Below are positions 42,778-51,711 of a stretch of 64,000 nt of DNA, piece after piece (the stretch's first letter is position 1; each line of letters starts with the position of its first letter). Origin of the DNA: Nocardioides acrostichi (GTDB taxonomy: Bacteria; Actinomycetota; Actinomycetes; Propionibacteriales; Nocardioidaceae); assembly GCF_015319165.1 (NCBI RefSeq), contig NZ_JADIVZ010000001.1, positions 806,001 to 870,000 of the forward strand, read 5' to 3'. The position numbers and the translations under genes were made by a program. Under the pieces are notes generated by a model. It did no database searches and had not been told where the DNA came from. It saw only the letters and a program-made list of their open reading frames with translations.

Positions 42778-43803
42778 ATGAATCGGATCCCCCCGTCGGT
42801 CCTCCGCCGTCTGCTGCTGGTCGGGGCCACGACCACTGCTGTCGCCCTGGCGGTGCCCCGGCTCGTCGGCGTGCCGTGGGGGAACGTCGCGACCGTGCTC
42901 ACCGCGGTGCCCGCGCCCTGGATCGTCGGACTGGTGCTGCTGTGGGCGGCCGGGCTGGCCACGCACACCGTCACGCTCACCGCGGCCATGCCGGGGCTCA
43001 GCCACCGACGGGCGGCCACGCTCAGCCTCACCGGCAGCTTCGTGGCCAACGTGCTGCCTCTCGGTGGCGCCGCCGGCATCGCCCTCAACACCCGGATGGC
43101 CCGCACCTGGGGCTTCGGCCCTCGCGAGGTCGCCTCGTACACCTTGGTGACCAACGTCTGGGACGTCCTGGCCAAGCTCGCCGTGGCCAGTGCCGCGGCC
43201 GCCCTGGTCACCCGAGCCGGCCTGGTGCTGCCGGGCATCGGGCTCGTGGCCGGTGTCGCGGGAGCGCTGTTCGTGGTGAGCGCCCTGCTGCTGCTCTCCG
43301 ACCGCTGCGCACGCGTGGTCGCGACCTGGCTCGACGTCTTGAGTGAGCGTCTCTTCCGACGTTGGCCGCGCGTGCCGGCCGGCTGGGGAGGCGCCGTCCT
43401 CGCGACCCGGCGGACGGCGGCAGCCACCGCCCGCGAGCAGTGGGCCGGCCTGAGCGGGGGCATGGCCGGTTACACCACGCTGCTGCTGCTGCTGCTCGCG
43501 GGCTGCCTGCACGTCACCGGTGCGGGGGTGCCGCTGCTGGGACTGGCTGCCGGGTTCGCGGTCGAACGGGTGCTGACCCTGGCTGCGCTCACGCCCGGTG
43601 GAGCCGGCCCGGTCGAGGTCGGGCTCACGGCGGTGCTGGTGGCCTCGGGCGGCGACCCGGTCGGCGTCGTGGCGGGCGTGCTCTGCTACCGCCTGCTGAC
43701 CTTCGCCCTCGAGATTCCGGTCGGCGGACTGTGGTGGGCGGGCTGGGTGCTCGCCCGGCGCCGGAGCGTCCCGACGAGGCGATCGGTGGTGGCGGCCCGA
43801 TGA
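42778..43803 (+). CDS. YbhN/UPF0104-type flippase-like integral membrane protein
   Basis: A 341-residue membrane protein of the lysylphosphatidylglycerol-synthase transmembrane/UPF0104 family, with about eight hydrophobic segments. The conserved stretches GSFVANVLPLGGAAGI and LTLAALTPGGAGPVEVGLTAVL are seen. Related proteins translocate or support synthesis of lipid-linked molecules. AAGGAGCACC precedes the start. Its stop overlaps the glycosyltransferase start. Confidence 0.82.
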   Translation: MNRIPPSVLRRLLLVGATTTAVALAVPRLVGVPWGNVATVLTAVPAPWIVGLVLLWAAGLATHTVTLTAAMPGLSHRRAATLSLTGSFVANVLPLGGAAGIALNTRMARTWGFGPREVASYTLVTNVWDVLAKLAVASAAAALVTRAGLVLPGIGLVAGVAGALFVVSALLLLSDRCARVVATWLDVLSERLFRRWPRVPAGWGGAVLATRRTAAATAREQWAGLSGGMAGYTTLLLLLLAGCLHVTGAGVPLLGLAAGFAVERVLTLAALTPGGAGPVEVGLTAVLVASGGDPVGVVAGVLCYRLLTFALEIPVGGLWWAGWVLARRRSVPTRRSVVAAR

Positions 43804-44945
43804 GGGTCTGGCACGTCACCGACACCTACGCGCCGACCCTCGGCGGGATCGAGATCCATGTGGCCGAGCTGGCCCGGCGCCAGCAGGCGGCGGGTGACCA
43901 GGTGCGCGTCGTCACCCTGACCCCGGACGACGGCAGCATCCCGCCGGGCGCGACCGGAGGCGTCGACGTGCACCGCCTCGGTGCGCCCGAGCACGCCGGG
44001 CTGCCGGTGCTCGGGCACGAGCGACTGCGCGGTCTCACCAGCGAGCTGCGCCGGCTGCTGGCCGAGGGGCGCCCCGACGTGCTGCACGTCCATGCCTCGG
44101 TGGTCTCGCCGTTGGCCGCGGCCGCGGTGCGCGTGGCCAGCGCCGACGGCGTGCCGGCGCTCGTCACCGTGCACTCGATGTGGGAGGGCTGCGGCCCGCT
44201 GCCGTGGCTGGCCCGGCACGGTCTCGGCCTGCCTCACGCGCGAGTGGTGTGGAGTGCGGTGAGCCGGGTGGCCGCCGACGCGTTGGCGCCCGTGGTCGCG
44301 CCCAGCCCGGTGCACGTGCTGCCGAACGCGGTCGACCCGGCCGCGTGGGCGGGCGTGGCCGGGGCCGTGCACGTCGCCCCGCTGCACCTCGTGGCGGTCA
44401 TGCGGCTGACCCGGGTCAAGCGGGCGGTGCCGCTGGCCGAGGTGCTGGCCGAGGTGCGCGAGATCGTGCCCGACGACGTGCCGCTGCGCGCGACGGTCGC
44501 CGGCGACGGTCCCGCTCGGGGGCGGATGGAGCAGCGGCTGGGTCGGCTCGGTGCGGACTGGGTGTCGCTGCCGGGCGCGGCCGACCGCGCCGGCATCCGC
44601 AGACTGCTGGCCGGCGCCGACGTGTTCGTGGCGCCGGCGCACCGTGAGTCCTTCGGCATCGCGGCCCTGGAGGCGCGTGCCTCGGGAGTGCCCGTGGTCG
44701 CGCCGGCCTGCTCGGGTGTCACCGAGTTCGTCTCCCACGGGGTCGACGGGCTGCTCGGCGACGGCGACCACGACCTGGCCCGGCAGATCGCGCGACTGTG
44801 CGTCGACGACGCCCTGCGCGCGCGGATCCGCTGGCACAACCTGGTCACCCCGATCGCGCACGACTGGGAGCGTGCGCGTCGGGGTGCCGAGGATCTCTAC
44901 GCCGTGGCGCGTCAGCGGGACGCCGCGCTCGAGAGGTCGCGATGA
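43800..44945 (+). CDS. glycosyltransferase family 4
   Basis: A 381-residue GT-B enzyme. The start MRVWHVTDTYAPTLGGIEIHVAELA and the C-terminal donor site FVAPAHRESFGIAALEARASGVPVVAP are typical. It overlaps both the flippase-like gene and the PIG-L deacetylase gene. A GT4 followed by a PIG-L deacetylase recalls the MshA-MshB pair in mycothiol synthesis, but the added flippase suggests a lipid-linked glycoconjugate instead. The product is unknown. Confidence 0.88.
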   Translation: MRVWHVTDTYAPTLGGIEIHVAELARRQQAAGDQVRVVTLTPDDGSIPPGATGGVDVHRLGAPEHAGLPVLGHERLRGLTSELRRLLAEGRPDVLHVHASVVSPLAAAAVRVASADGVPALVTVHSMWEGCGPLPWLARHGLGLPHARVVWSAVSRVAADALAPVVAPSPVHVLPNAVDPAAWAGVAGAVHVAPLHLVAVMRLTRVKRAVPLAEVLAEVREIVPDDVPLRATVAGDGPARGRMEQRLGRLGADWVSLPGAADRAGIRRLLAGADVFVAPAHRESFGIAALEARASGVPVVAPACSGVTEFVSHGVDGLLGDGDHDLARQIARLCVDDALRARIRWHNLVTPIAHDWERARRGAEDLYAVARQRDAALERSR

Positions 44946-45769
44946 GCCGCCGCGTCGCGCCGGCGTCGCTGCTTCCGGGATCGCCGGGCACCGTCGTCGC
45001 CGTGCACGCCCACCCCGACGACGAGGCGCTGTGGACCGGTGGCACCCTGGCCGGCCTGGCCGCCGCGGGGCACCGGGTCGTGCTGGTGATGGCCACCGAC
45101 GGCGCGCTCGGTCTCGCCGACGACGGGCTGCGTGCTGATCTCGGTCGTCGCCGCTTGGCCGAGCTGCAACGCTCGGCGACCGTCCTGGGGGTCGACCGGG
45201 TGCACCGGCTCGGTTACGCCGACAGCGGGTCCGGCACACCGTGCGACGGGGGATTCGCCACCGAGCCCACCGATCAGGTCGGCGCGAGGCTGGCCGCCCT
45301 GCTGGCCCGGGAGGACGCCGACGTGGTGCTCTCCTACGACGCGGCGGGCGGCTACGGACACCCCGACCACGTGGCGGTCCATCGGGCGGTGCGGGCGGCC
45401 CTGAGTCTCCTCGATTCGCCGCCGCGGCTGCTCGAGGCCACGGTCGACCGGTCGCTGGTGCTGCCGGTCTCGCGCGTGCTGCGCTCGGCGGGGCGGCTCC
45501 TGTCCGTGCCCGAGATGCCCGACCTCAGCCACTGCTTCACCCCGCGCGGCCAGATCACCGCACGGGTCGACGTCCGGCCGCACCTCGGGGCCAAGATCGC
45601 AGCGATCGAGGCGCACGCCTCTCAGGCCACCGGCGGACCGCGCACGGCGTCCCTGCTCACCTCGCTGCCGTGCCCCCTGCGCTCCCTCGTGCTGGGTACC
45701 GAGTGGTTCCACGAGCCCGTGCTGACCCGTCACGAAGTTTCAGCTGACCCGTCACGAAGTTTCAGTTGA
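44942..45769 (+). CDS. PIG-L family deacetylase (LmbE-like)
   Basis: A 275-residue zinc-dependent N-deacetylase. Metal ligands are in HAHPDDEALWTGG near residue 22 and in GGYGHPDHVAVHRAV. Members remove acetyl from GlcNAc on lipids or inositol. The ATG overlaps the glycosyltransferase stop. The last residues and the stop TGA (45767) come from 22-bp repeat units, so the natural C-terminus probably ended earlier. Confidence 0.88.
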   Translation: MSRRVAPASLLPGSPGTVVAVHAHPDDEALWTGGTLAGLAAAGHRVVLVMATDGALGLADDGLRADLGRRRLAELQRSATVLGVDRVHRLGYADSGSGTPCDGGFATEPTDQVGARLAALLAREDADVVLSYDAAGGYGHPDHVAVHRAVRAALSLLDSPPRLLEATVDRSLVLPVSRVLRSAGRLLSVPEMPDLSHCFTPRGQITARVDVRPHLGAKIAAIEAHASQATGGPRTASLLTSLPCPLRSLVLGTEWFHEPVLTRHEVSADPSRSFS

Positions 45770-45830
45770 CCCGTCACGAGTGGCGCAGGCACTGACCCCT
45801 CGAGGCGCGATGTGCGACCCCTCGCGGTCT
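45723..45830. repeat. 22-bp repeat array, families A then B
   Basis: Family A units start at 45723, 45745 and 45767 (TGACCCGTCACGA and a partly different third end). Family B units start at 45793 and 45815 (YGACCCCTCG). The array lies between the PIG-L deacetylase and the convergent aldehyde dehydrogenase, and supplies the deacetylase stop. Confidence 0.85.
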
Positions 45831-47316
45831 ACACCCCGCGGCGCCTGGCGTAGCGCATCTTCACCATGCGCCGCACCTGCTCGAAGTACTCGGGCTTGCG
45901 CGGGAAGGACTGCATGTCGGGGCCGAGCTGGAACCGCTTGGCCAGCGTCGCCTTGGGCGAGGTGAACTCGCGCAGGCCGTCCTCGCCGTGGAAGCGGCCG
46001 AAGCCGGAGTGGCCGACGCCGCCGAAGGGCACCGAGGGCATGCCGACGAAGGTGAGGCAGGCGTTGATGACCGTGCCGCCGGCCCTGATCTGGGCGGCGA
46101 TCTCGCGGCCGCGATCGGCGGAGAACACCGAGGAGCCGAGGCCGAACGGCGTCGAGTTCGCACGCCGCACGGCCTCGTCGGTGTCGGGCACCGAGTTGAT
46201 CACGACCAGTGGACCGAAGGTCTCCTCGGTGAGGGTCACGCAGTCCTCGGGCACGTCGACCAGCACGATCGGGTCGACGAAGGGCTCGCGCACCGACGCC
46301 GGACCGCCCACGAGCGCGGTGGCTCCCGCCGCCAGGGCGGCGTCGACGTGCTTGCGCACCGTCTCGATCTGCGACGGCACGATCATCGGGCCGTAGGAGT
46401 CGGTGTCGCCGAGTCCGACGGTGATCTGGGCGGCCTTGGCCTTGACCTTCGCCAGCAGCGCCTCGCGCACCGACTCCACGACGTAGACGCGCTCGATGCC
46501 GACGCACGCCTGGCCGCCGTTGAAGACCCCGCCCCAGACGATGGCGTCGGCCGCGGCCTCGATGTCGGCGTCCTCGGCGACGATGAGGACGTCGTTGCCG
46601 CCGAGTTCGAGCAGCACGGGGGTGAGGTTCTCGGCGCACGCCTGCATGACCTTGCGACCGGTCGGCACCGAGCCGGTGAACGCGAGCTTGTCGACGCCGG
46701 AGCGGCACAGCGCGTTGCCGGTGTCGCCGAACCCGGTGATCCACGAGACCAGGCCCGCGGGGGCGTCGGGGTTGGCGCGGTAGAACGCCTCGATCACGAG
46801 CACCGTGCCGCCGGGTGCGATCTCGCTGGCCTTGACGACGGCCGCGTTGCCGGCGGCGAGTGCGTAGGCCAGGCCGCACAGGGCGGTGTAGACGGGCACG
46901 TTCCACGGCACGATCACGCCCACGACGCCCAGCGGCGGATAGGAGACGTGGGCGTCGAAGTTGAACAGCGCCAGGCCGGGCGGCACTCGCTTGCCGCCGA
47001 GCACCTTCTCGGCGTGCGCGGCGGCCCACCGCACGTCCTCGAGACCGGCGATGAGCTCGAACTGGCCGTCGCCGCGAGGTCGGCCCACCTCGCGGAAGGC
47101 CAGCTCACAGATCTCGTCGCTGCGCTGCCCGAGGTCGGCGATCCAGCGATTGAGTCGGCGCTTGCGCTCGACCCAGCCGAGGTCGGCCCACCAGCCCTGG
47201 GCGAGGCGCGCCTGCTCCACCCGCTCTTCGACGTCGGCTGCGGTGTGCACCGGGTACGTACCGACCTGCTCGCCGGTGGCCGGGTTGGTCACGGTGAACG
47301 TCTCCGGTGTGCTCAC
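45829..47316 (-). CDS. aldehyde dehydrogenase family protein
   Basis: About 495 residues from GTG 47316; a TTG at 47331 would add five. The catalytic cysteine is in NGGQACVGIERVY and the general base in LELGGNDVLI. The NAD-binding stretch VPWNVPVYTALCGLAYALAAGNAAVVK is clear. It oxidises an aldehyde to a carboxylate. The gene stands alone, facing the repeat array at its 3' end, so the substrate cannot be judged from neighbours. Confidence 0.92.
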   Translation of the reverse strand: MSTPETFTVTNPATGEQVGTYPVHTAADVEERVEQARLAQGWWADLGWVERKRRLNRWIADLGQRSDEICELAFREVGRPRGDGQFELIAGLEDVRWAAAHAEKVLGGKRVPPGLALFNFDAHVSYPPLGVVGVIVPWNVPVYTALCGLAYALAAGNAAVVKASEIAPGGTVLVIEAFYRANPDAPAGLVSWITGFGDTGNALCRSGVDKLAFTGSVPTGRKVMQACAENLTPVLLELGGNDVLIVAEDADIEAAADAIVWGGVFNGGQACVGIERVYVVESVREALLAKVKAKAAQITVGLGDTDSYGPMIVPSQIETVRKHVDAALAAGATALVGGPASVREPFVDPIVLVDVPEDCVTLTEETFGPLVVINSVPDTDEAVRRANSTPFGLGSSVFSADRGREIAAQIRAGGTVINACLTFVGMPSVPFGGVGHSGFGRFHGEDGLREFTSPKATLAKRFQLGPDMQSFPRKPEYFEQVRRMVKMRYARRRGV

Positions 47317-47368
47317 GCGCCGACCATACAACGAGTGTCCAGGCGGATGGCGTGTCAGGCTCGCGCAC

Positions 47369-47374
47369 TACCGT
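47369..47374 (+). promoter_or_regulatory. possible -10 element of a leaderless promoter
   Basis: TACCGT lies six bases before GTG 47381 with no ribosome-binding site between. Confidence 0.4.
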
Positions 47375-47380
47375 TGCCCC

Positions 47381-48103
47381 GTGCCTGCCTGGATCGAGCC
47401 CACTCTGCTCGCCCTCGCTGTAGTGGCTCTGCTCGGTCTCGTGGCCGCGGTCGTGCTCGGCACCGTGCCCCTGCGCGGACGGCGCCACGCGCGCGCCGCG
47501 ATCGCGTGCGGCGTGGTGGGGCTCGTCGTGCTCGCGGGGCTCGAGACCGTGCCGCGGGTCGCGGCGGGCCACGGGGTGGGCGACCCATGCCTGGGTGGCG
47601 CGATCGACGTGTCGTTCGCGGGCCGGTCGGTGACCCAGCAGCTGCTCACCGGGGGGCTCGAGTTCGACGTGCACGTGACGCCGCAGCAGCTCCAGACGAT
47701 GGTCGGGGAGCGACTTGCGGGCTCCCAGGTCTCGGATCCGACCGTGCGCCTCGCGGCCGGGGCCCTCGAGATCGACGCGACGGTCGACTCGCCGCTCGGG
47801 TCGCTCCCCGTCGTGGTGCGCGTGGCGCCCGAGAGCAGCGGCGGCGGCACCCGGCTGGCACTCGACTCGGTGTCGGTCGGCGGCCAGGAGATCCCGAAGG
47901 CCGCCCTCGGCATGGCCTCGCAGCTCGGTGGTGCCGGCGACCTCCTCAGCGGACTCGACGAGGGACTCGCCGGTGCCGTGGGCACCGACAACGAGCTCGC
48001 CAGCTGTCTCGACGACCTCGACCTGACTCGCTACCTCGACTCCGCCGTCCTCGAGCGGGCCCGCATCGACCAGCGGGGTCTCGACCTCCGACTGCGGCTC
48101 TGA
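47381..48103 (+). CDS. membrane-anchored protein, possibly DUF2993/LmeA-like
   Basis: A 240-residue protein with two N-terminal hydrophobic segments (about residues 4-27 and 37-57) followed by an extracellular beta-rich domain. The stretch VDPCLGGAIDVSFAGRSV does not occur, but QQLLTGGLEFDVHVTPQQLQT and LEIDATVDSPLGSLPVVVRV look like the DUF2993 type of lipid-binding domain, which includes LmeA. The match is only by eye. GTG 47381 is the start that gives the first membrane segment. Confidence 0.6.
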   Translation: MPAWIEPTLLALAVVALLGLVAAVVLGTVPLRGRRHARAAIACGVVGLVVLAGLETVPRVAAGHGVGDPCLGGAIDVSFAGRSVTQQLLTGGLEFDVHVTPQQLQTMVGERLAGSQVSDPTVRLAAGALEIDATVDSPLGSLPVVVRVAPESSGGGTRLALDSVSVGGQEIPKAALGMASQLGGAGDLLSGLDEGLAGAVGTDNELASCLDDLDLTRYLDSAVLERARIDQRGLDLRLRL

Positions 48104-48107
48104 CCAT

Positions 48108-48195
48108 CGACCCTCGAGCGACGATGTGCGACCCCTCGCGGGACGATGTGCGACCCCTCGCGGGACGATGTCCGACCCCTCGCGGGTGACGGGTG
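48108..48195. repeat. 22-bp repeat family B, four units
   Basis: Units start at 48108 (one base short), 48129, 48151 and 48173 with CGACCCCTCG; the middle ones continue CGGGACGATGT. The last ends GGGTGACGGGTG, a piece seen inverted in family A. The array fills the convergent gap between a membrane protein and a hydrolase. Confidence 0.9.
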
Positions 48196-48202
48196 GGCAG
48201 CC

Positions 48203-49105
48203 TCAGGCGAGGTGGCGGCGGACCAGGGCGAGGGTCTCCTCCGGGCGCTCCTCGGCCAGGAAGTGCCCGGCGTCCAGCGCCCGGCCTGTGGCTTGCGGGA
48301 ACACGCGTCGCCACTCCTCGACCGGGTCGACCTGCGCGCCCACGACGCCGCGCGAGCCCCAGAGCACCAGGGTCGGCATCTCCAGGGTGCGTCCCTGGTC
48401 GAGGCGGTCGTGCTCGAGGTCGACATCGCCCGCGGCCGCGTAGTCGGCGCACCATGCCTGCGCCACGCCCGGCGAAGCAGCCGCCCGCTCGTACTCGGCG
48501 AGCGCGCGGGCGTCGAGCCAGTCCCCGACGCCGAGTGTGCGGAGCCCGGTGCGCAGCCAGGTCACGGGGTCCGGGCACACCACCGCGGGGCCGACGACGG
48601 GGTGCGCCAGCAGCGGCCAGTGCCAGTAGCGCCGGGCCAGCCACCCGTCGTCCGCCCCCATGAGCCGCCACACCGCCAGGGTCGGAAGGATGTCGAGCAG
48701 CGCGAGACTGCGAACCCGCCCGGGATGGTCGAGCGCCAGTCGGTGCGCCGCGCGGGCGCCGCGGTCGTGGGCGACGACGTGCGCCGCTTCGATGCCGCGC
48801 TCGTCGAGCAGGGCGGCGACGTCGGCAGCCATGGCTCGGAAGGAGAGGTTCCCGTCGATAGCCGAGGAGCGGCCGTACCCCCGCAGGTCGGGCACCAGCA
48901 CTGGGCGCTCGGTCGCCAGCCCCGAGGCGACCTCGTGCCACATGGCACCGGTCTGCGGATAGCCGTGCAGCAGCACGACCGGTGGGCGGACGGGCGAGCC
49001 GGCTCGCTGCGGCCCGGGATGCGAGCGCAGGTGGATCCGGGCACCCGGCACGTCGACGTCGTCCTCGGAGAACCCGGCGAACCAGGTCGGGTCGGCAGCG
49101 GTCAT
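48203..49105 (-). CDS. alpha/beta hydrolase, haloalkane or fluoroacetate dehalogenase-like
   Basis: A 300-residue alpha/beta hydrolase. The oxyanion motif HGYPQ, a nucleophilic aspartate in VVAHDRGARAAHRLA and the base histidine in ALDAGHFLAEE place it with dehalogenases and epoxide hydrolases, where aspartate replaces serine. It would cleave a carbon-halogen bond or open an epoxide. The natural substrate is unknown. It faces repeat arrays at both ends. Confidence 0.85.
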   Translation of the reverse strand: MTAADPTWFAGFSEDDVDVPGARIHLRSHPGPQRAGSPVRPPVVLLHGYPQTGAMWHEVASGLATERPVLVPDLRGYGRSSAIDGNLSFRAMAADVAALLDERGIEAAHVVAHDRGARAAHRLALDHPGRVRSLALLDILPTLAVWRLMGADDGWLARRYWHWPLLAHPVVGPAVVCPDPVTWLRTGLRTLGVGDWLDARALAEYERAAASPGVAQAWCADYAAAGDVDLEHDRLDQGRTLEMPTLVLWGSRGVVGAQVDPVEEWRRVFPQATGRALDAGHFLAEERPEETLALVRRHLA

Positions 49106-49148
49106 CTGCCCATGGTGCGCCCCGTTCCCTGAACCCGGTGACCGCGAT

Positions 49149-49215
49149 CGACCCCTCGAGGGACAATTCGCGACCCCTCGAGGGACGATTCGCGACCCCT
49201 CGCGGGTGATGGGTG
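49149..49215. repeat. 22-bp repeat family B, three units
   Basis: Units start at 49149, 49171 and 49193 with CGACCCCTCG; the first two continue AGGG and end ATTCG, the third ends GGGTGATGGGTG as in the array at 48173. This array lies in a divergent gap, unlike most of the others. Confidence 0.88.
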
Positions 49216-49229
49216 GGGGACTGAACGGC

Positions 49230-49235
49230 TATACA
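49230..49235 (+). promoter_or_regulatory. possible -10 element of a leaderless promoter
   Basis: TATACA lies six bases before ATG 49242, with no ribosome-binding site between. The same hexamer occurs before the CDF gene at 51699. Confidence 0.5.
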
Positions 49236-49241
49236 TACGCC

Positions 49242-51683
49242 ATGGCTGTGTCTACCCACCGCACCGCGCACCCCGCTGACGTCTCGGTGACGATCGACGA
49301 GCTCGATCCGGCGACCCCTGTGCTGGTGGGCGTGGGGGAGGCGTCCGAGCGCATCGACGACCCCGGCTACGCGGCGCGTTCGGAGTGCGACCTCGCGGCG
49401 ATGGCGCTGCGCGAGGCCGTCGCCGACATCTGTGTGGACGACGCCGCGGTGCTCGCCGCGCTCGACCTCGCGGCCATGACCCGCTCGTTCGACCAGATGA
49501 GCGTCGGGTCGCCGTTCGGACAACCCACCAACTTCCCGTGGGCGGTGTTGCGCCGAGTGGGGGCAGAGCCGGCGCTGGCCATCTACGAGCGCCTCGGCGG
49601 CGAGACCCCGCAGAGCCTGGTCAACGAGTTGGCGGCGCGCATCGCGGCGGGCGAGTCCGAGGTGGCGGCGGTGTTCGGTGCCGACATCACCTCGACGACC
49701 CGACACATCACCCGGGGCAAGCCGCGGGAGAAGTGGCCCGACTTCTCCGAGCAGGTGGACGCCGGCCCCACCGACGACCACGGCCGCGGCACGCACCGCG
49801 TCAACTCCCGGCACGGCGTGCTGCACGGCATGACCAGCGCCCCGGCTCAGTTCGCGGTCATGGAGAACGCGCGCCGGCATCGGCTGGGGCTCGACCGCGC
49901 CACCTACCGGCGTCAGATGGCCGAGCTGTTCGCCCCGCTGAGCGAGGTGGCGGCGTCCAACCCGCACAGCGCTTCGCCCGAGGTGCGCAGTGTCGAGGAG
50001 GTCGGCACCGTCACCGACGACAACCGACTCCTCTTCGATCCCTACCTGCGACTGATGGTCGCGCGCGACCAGGTCAACCAGGGCGCGGCAGTGGTGCTGA
50101 TGTCGGTCGGTAGGGCGCAGAGCCTGGGCGTGGATCCCTCGCGCTGGGTCTTCTTGCACGGGCATGCGTCGCTGGCCGAGAAGCACGTGCTCGCGCGCCC
50201 GGACCTCTCCCGCAACCCCGCCGCGGGCGCCGCCTTCGAGCACGCCATGGACCTCGCCGGACCGGGCCTGGCGGGTGTCGGTGACCTGGTGGTCAAGGAC
50301 ATCTACAGCTGTTTCCCGGTGGCCGTCACCTCGGTCACCGAGCCCACCGGCATCGACACCAGCGACCCACGCACGCTCACCGTCACCGGTGGCCTGCCCT
50401 ACTTCGGCGGCGCCGGCAGCAACTACTCCCTGCACGGCATCGCCGGCGTGGTACGGCACCTGCGCGCCGACGGCGCCGGCGGCTTCGGGGTGGTCAGCTC
50501 CAACGGCGGCATGATGAGCAAGTGCGCCGTCGGCGTCTACTCCACGACTCCGGCGCCGTGGGTCAACGACGACTCGAAGGTGATCCAAGCCGCCCTCGAC
50601 GCCGCGCCGGACACGCCGTCCACCGAGGTGGGCGAGGGCCCCGCCACGGTCGAAGCATGGGCGGTGCAGTACCTGCGTGGTGGCGGGCGCAGTGCCATCG
50701 TGGTCGCCCGCGACCTGCAGGGACGCCGGTTCCTCGCGTTGGGGGTCGACGGTGACGAGGCCCTGCTCGACCGCCTCGACGGCACCGACGGCACCGACGA
50801 TCCGGTGGGCACCCGCATCCATGCCCGTCGGGTCGGTACGACCAATCGGGTGGCGCTGACCCGACGGACCCTCGACGCCGCCCACCCGGTGCGCCGCCCG
50901 CGCTGGGATCGCGACTTCGAGCGCCTCGTGGTCAGCCGCGACGACCACGTGCTGCACATCGCGCTCGACCGGCCCGACGACGGCAACGCCCTCGACCAGA
51001 CGATGAACACCGAGCTCGAGGAGGTCGTGGCCGCCTACCTGGCCGACCCCGAGCTCTGGGTTGCGGTGCTCGAGGGTCGGGGCAGCGACTTCTGCGTCGG
51101 GCACGAGCCCGCCGAGATCGGCTGGGGCAACACCCTGGTGCGTGGCGACAACGGCGTCGGTGGCATCACCCGCCGCACGGACCTGGAGAAGCCGCTGGTC
51201 GCGGCGGTGCACGGCCGAGTGCTCGACGAGGGCCTGGAGCTGATGATGGCCTGCCACCTCGTGGTCGCGGCCGACGACGTGCGGCTCGCGCTCACCCAGG
51301 CCCGTCGCGGCCTGATCGCCGAGGAGGGCGGCCTGGTGCGGCTGCCCCGTCAGGTGGGCTCGCGACTGGCCTTCGAGATGGTGCTCACCGGACGCCGCCT
51401 CGACGCCGGCCAGGCGCTCGCCGCCGGACTGCTGACTCGGTGCGTGCCGGCGTCCGAACTCGGATCCGCCGTCGACGGGCTCGTCGGCGAGCTGTTGTCG
51501 ATGTCGCCGACGAGCCTGCGCGCCTCGCTGCGGCTGGCTCGTGCGGGTGCGGCCGAGGGCGACCCCGTGGCCGCCCTGAGGGTCGAGAGCGACGCTGCCG
51601 ACCACATCACCTTCTCCCAGGATCTGCTCATCGGCCTCGACGCCGCGCGATCCGGCGGAGACCCGGAGTGGGGTGGCGTCTGA
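49242..51683 (+). CDS. thiolase-like / enoyl-CoA hydratase fusion protein
   Basis: An 813-residue protein. Residues about 15-530 are a thiolase-like domain (PVLVGVGEASERIDDP, DIYSCFPVAVTSVTEP, GGAGSNYSLHGIAGVV, SSNGGMMSKCAVGVYST). The canonical acyl-accepting cysteine region reads GGETPQSLVNELAARI, without cysteine. Residues about 555-813 are a crotonase domain (IALDRPDDGNALDQTMN, FCVGHEPAEIG, DEGLELMMACHLVVA, AEEGGLVRLPRQ) with both glutamate positions. The fusion may hydrate and cleave acyl-CoAs or may have lost thiolysis. The start at 49242 follows a TATACA box directly. Confidence 0.8.
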   Translation: MAVSTHRTAHPADVSVTIDELDPATPVLVGVGEASERIDDPGYAARSECDLAAMALREAVADICVDDAAVLAALDLAAMTRSFDQMSVGSPFGQPTNFPWAVLRRVGAEPALAIYERLGGETPQSLVNELAARIAAGESEVAAVFGADITSTTRHITRGKPREKWPDFSEQVDAGPTDDHGRGTHRVNSRHGVLHGMTSAPAQFAVMENARRHRLGLDRATYRRQMAELFAPLSEVAASNPHSASPEVRSVEEVGTVTDDNRLLFDPYLRLMVARDQVNQGAAVVLMSVGRAQSLGVDPSRWVFLHGHASLAEKHVLARPDLSRNPAAGAAFEHAMDLAGPGLAGVGDLVVKDIYSCFPVAVTSVTEPTGIDTSDPRTLTVTGGLPYFGGAGSNYSLHGIAGVVRHLRADGAGGFGVVSSNGGMMSKCAVGVYSTTPAPWVNDDSKVIQAALDAAPDTPSTEVGEGPATVEAWAVQYLRGGGRSAIVVARDLQGRRFLALGVDGDEALLDRLDGTDGTDDPVGTRIHARRVGTTNRVALTRRTLDAAHPVRRPRWDRDFERLVVSRDDHVLHIALDRPDDGNALDQTMNTELEEVVAAYLADPELWVAVLEGRGSDFCVGHEPAEIGWGNTLVRGDNGVGGITRRTDLEKPLVAAVHGRVLDEGLELMMACHLVVAADDVRLALTQARRGLIAEEGGLVRLPRQVGSRLAFEMVLTGRRLDAGQALAAGLLTRCVPASELGSAVDGLVGELLSMSPTSLRASLRLARAGAAEGDPVAALRVESDAADHITFSQDLLIGLDAARSGGDPEWGGV

Positions 51684-51698
51684 CCCCGGCGGCACCGC

Positions 51699-51704
51699 TA
51701 TACA
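51699..51704 (+). promoter_or_regulatory. possible -10 element of a leaderless promoter
   Basis: TATACA lies seven bases before ATG 51712; the same hexamer precedes the thiolase-hydratase fusion at 49230. Confidence 0.5.
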
Positions 51705-51711
51705 TGGGGGC

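Noticed and set aside
43800-45769. Mycothiol genes mshA-mshB
   Set aside because: The two families match in kind, but the coupled flippase-like gene and nearby uppP favour a lipid-linked product; not settled by sequence alone.
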